Shown: positions 4,793 through 5,791 of the stretch, one piece after another
Layout: every line of letters starts with the position of its first letter
Numbering within the stretch: position 1 is the stretch's first letter
Source: Planctomycetes bacterium GWF2_50_10
Lineage (GTDB): Bacteria > Planctomycetota > Phycisphaerae > Sedimentisphaerales > GWF2-50-10
Length of the DNA: 5,791 bases
Direction: 5' to 3'
Assembly (NCBI GenBank): GCA_001824635.1
Contig: MHYB01000031.1
Coordinates: forward strand, 187 to 5,977
Made by a program: the position numbers and the translations under genes
The notes under the pieces: generated by a model
Told to the model about the DNA's origin: nothing
Databases searched by the model: none
What the model saw: only the letters and a program-made list of their open reading frames with translations

Positions 4793-5562
4793 TGGAATTA
4801 ATAGACGCACATGCACATTTGGGTTATGAGCCGTTGCTTGGAGATGTTGAGGGAGTTGTTGCGCGAAGCAGGGCGGCGGGGGTGACGGGCTGGGTTACGG
4901 TGGGGACGGGAAAAGAAGAAAACGCGAGGGCTATCGAACTTGCCGGCAGGTTCGAGGGGATGTACGCAGGTTTGGGATATCATCCGCACTATGCGCAGGA
5001 TGTGACGGCGGGGGATATGGAACTGCTTGCAGAAATGGCCAAAGGGCCAAAGGTCGTAGCGATAGGGGAGACGGGGCTGGATTTTCATTATAATTTTTCC
5101 AAGCAGCCGGCGCAGATGGAGATTTTCAGGCGGCATCTGGAAATCGCGGTATCGGCTAAGTTGCCGGTGATAATTCATTCGCGGAACGCATTCGATGAGA
5201 CTATGGAAATCCTCAAGGATTTTGAAGGTAAGATCGAGAGGATGGTTTTTCATTGTTTTAGCGAAACGGCTGAGCAGGCGGAATTTTTGATTGAGAGGGG
5301 ATATTATATTTCGTTTACGGGCGTGATCACGTTTAAGAACGCGGAAGGCGCGAGGCAGGCAGTTGCGGCGGTGCCTCTTGAGCGAATGATGGTGGAGACG
5401 GATTGCCCATATATGAGTCCTGAGCCTATGCGGAAGCAAAAGACCAATGAGCCTGTGCTGATGGTGCATACTGCCAAGAAGATAGCGGAAATAAAAGGCG
5501 TATCGCTGGAAGATGCGGCGGCCAGGCTTACGGCTGCTACGAAAGAATTCTTCGGAATCTAA
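4792..5562 (+). CDS. tatD: TatD family metal-dependent hydrolase (predicted DNase)
   Basis: From the ATG at 4792 the protein has 256 residues, standard for the TatD family of TIM-barrel metal hydrolases. Characterised members show 3'-5' exonuclease or DNase activity; other members' roles are unsettled. Metal ligands are all visible: His7 and His9 in DAHAHL, Glu93 in IGETGLDFHY, His129 in PVIIHSRNAFDE, His154 in VFHCFSE, and Asp204 in VETDCPYMSPEP. YHPHY (63-67) is also typical. An upstream in-frame ATG at 4765 would add nine residues (MSGWRTKEL) ahead of the usual MxLIDxHxHL start and lies before the ribosome site, so I reject it. The stop of the GrpB-family gene overlaps this start (TAATG), suggesting coupled translation. 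It converges with prmC, and the 18-base gap shows no terminator. Confidence 0.95.
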   Translation: MELIDAHAHLGYEPLLGDVEGVVARSRAAGVTGWVTVGTGKEENARAIELAGRFEGMYAGLGYHPHYAQDVTAGDMELLAEMAKGPKVVAIGETGLDFHYNFSKQPAQMEIFRRHLEIAVSAKLPVIIHSRNAFDETMEILKDFEGKIERMVFHCFSETAEQAEFLIERGYYISFTGVITFKNAEGARQAVAAVPLERMMVETDCPYMSPEPMRKQKTNEPVLMVHTAKKIAEIKGVSLEDAAARLTAATKEFFGI

Positions 5563-5580
5563 AGCCACAAAACTATGGAG

Positions 5581-5791
5581 TTAGCTTCTTTTTGCGATTG
5601 CGATACGGTCGTTATCTGAGAGGTCTTTTTCGATAGCGACGGACGTGAAGAGGTTAGTGGCTTCGAGCATTTCTCGTATCGCGGGGCCCTGGGCGTAGCC
5701 GATCTCCATAATGAGTGCGCCGTCGGGTTTTAAGAAATTGTCTACCTGTGCTAGAATTCTTTTGTAAATATCAAGGCCCTCAACGCCTCCA
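5581..5791 (-). CDS. prmC: Release factor glutamine methyltransferase PrmC, C-terminal part (5' end outside window)
   Basis: Reading the - strand from 5790 gives 69 residues ending in a TAA stop at 5583-5581. No start codon is expected because the gene enters from the right edge. The fragment begins GGVEGLDIYKRIL, then has FLKPDGALIMEIGYAQGPAI, and ends TSVAIEKDLSDNDRIAIAKR. These match the C-terminal third of PrmC (HemK): the GGxDGLdxyrrll segment, the LxPgGxlxlEiGxxQ strand and helix, and the final KDLxgxDRvxxA strands. PrmC methylates the glutamine of the GGQ motif in release factors RF1 and RF2 with S-adenosylmethionine, aiding translation termination. The catalytic NPPY motif lies beyond the window. 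It is convergent with tatD. Confidence 0.92.
   Translation of the reverse strand, partial: GGVEGLDIYKRILAQVDNFLKPDGALIMEIGYAQGPAIREMLEATNLFTSVAIEKDLSDNDRIAIAKRS

Noticed and set aside
4798..5568. Long open frame of about 256 codons on the - strand across the whole of tatD
   Set aside because: It is an exact antisense shadow of a gene with all TatD metal ligands, and its translation shows no recognisable domain. Codon bias in tatD explains the lack of stops.

Overview
This is a compact bacterial chromosome segment of housekeeping genes. Seven genes on the + strand read left to right: ffh, a small unrecognised ORF, rpsP, trmD, rplS, yraN, then a grpB-family gene overlapping tatD. They are framed by the 3' end of aroB on the left (+ strand) and the 3' end of prmC on the right (- strand), both cut by the window edges. 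The ffh/rpsP/trmD/rplS cluster is widespread in bacteria. The moderately high GC, the 126-residue bS16 and the Ffh details give me an impression of Planctomycetota (Phycisphaerae-like), but this is low-confidence inference and nothing in the window proves it.

Layout. 1-251: end of 3-dehydroquinate synthase. 252-409: intergenic stretch with a near-consensus sigma70-type promoter (TTGAAA, 17 bases, TACAAT) and a possible leader hairpin before ffh. 410-1828: ffh, the protein subunit of the signal recognition particle. 1914-2228: an unrecognised 104-residue protein. 2283-3765: rpsP, trmD and rplS, tightly packed; rimM, often found between rpsP and trmD, is missing here. 3780-4181: yraN, a predicted nuclease-fold protein. 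4184-4264: short-period repeat arrays. 4265-4792: an AT-rich GrpB-family gene whose stop overlaps the tatD start (TAATG). 4792-5562: tatD. 5581-5791: 3' part of prmC, convergent with tatD and separated from it by 18 bases.

Functionally the core block serves protein synthesis and export: ribosomal proteins bS16 and bL19, the tRNA m1G37 methyltransferase TrmD, and Ffh, which delivers ribosomes making membrane proteins to the membrane. PrmC, which modifies release factors, fits the theme. These genes are probably read largely from the promoter ahead of ffh. No convincing intrinsic terminator was seen anywhere.

I see no defence system, CRISPR array, transposase, tRNA or rRNA. The least ordinary content is between the genes: directly after the stop codons of ffh, the small ORF and yraN lie degenerate arrays with 7- or 9-base periods. 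The array after yraN adjoins a gene whose base composition differs clearly from its neighbours. Secondary points of interest are an M-domain-like stretch in the small ORF next to ffh and a Glu in place of the catalytic Asp of TrmD.
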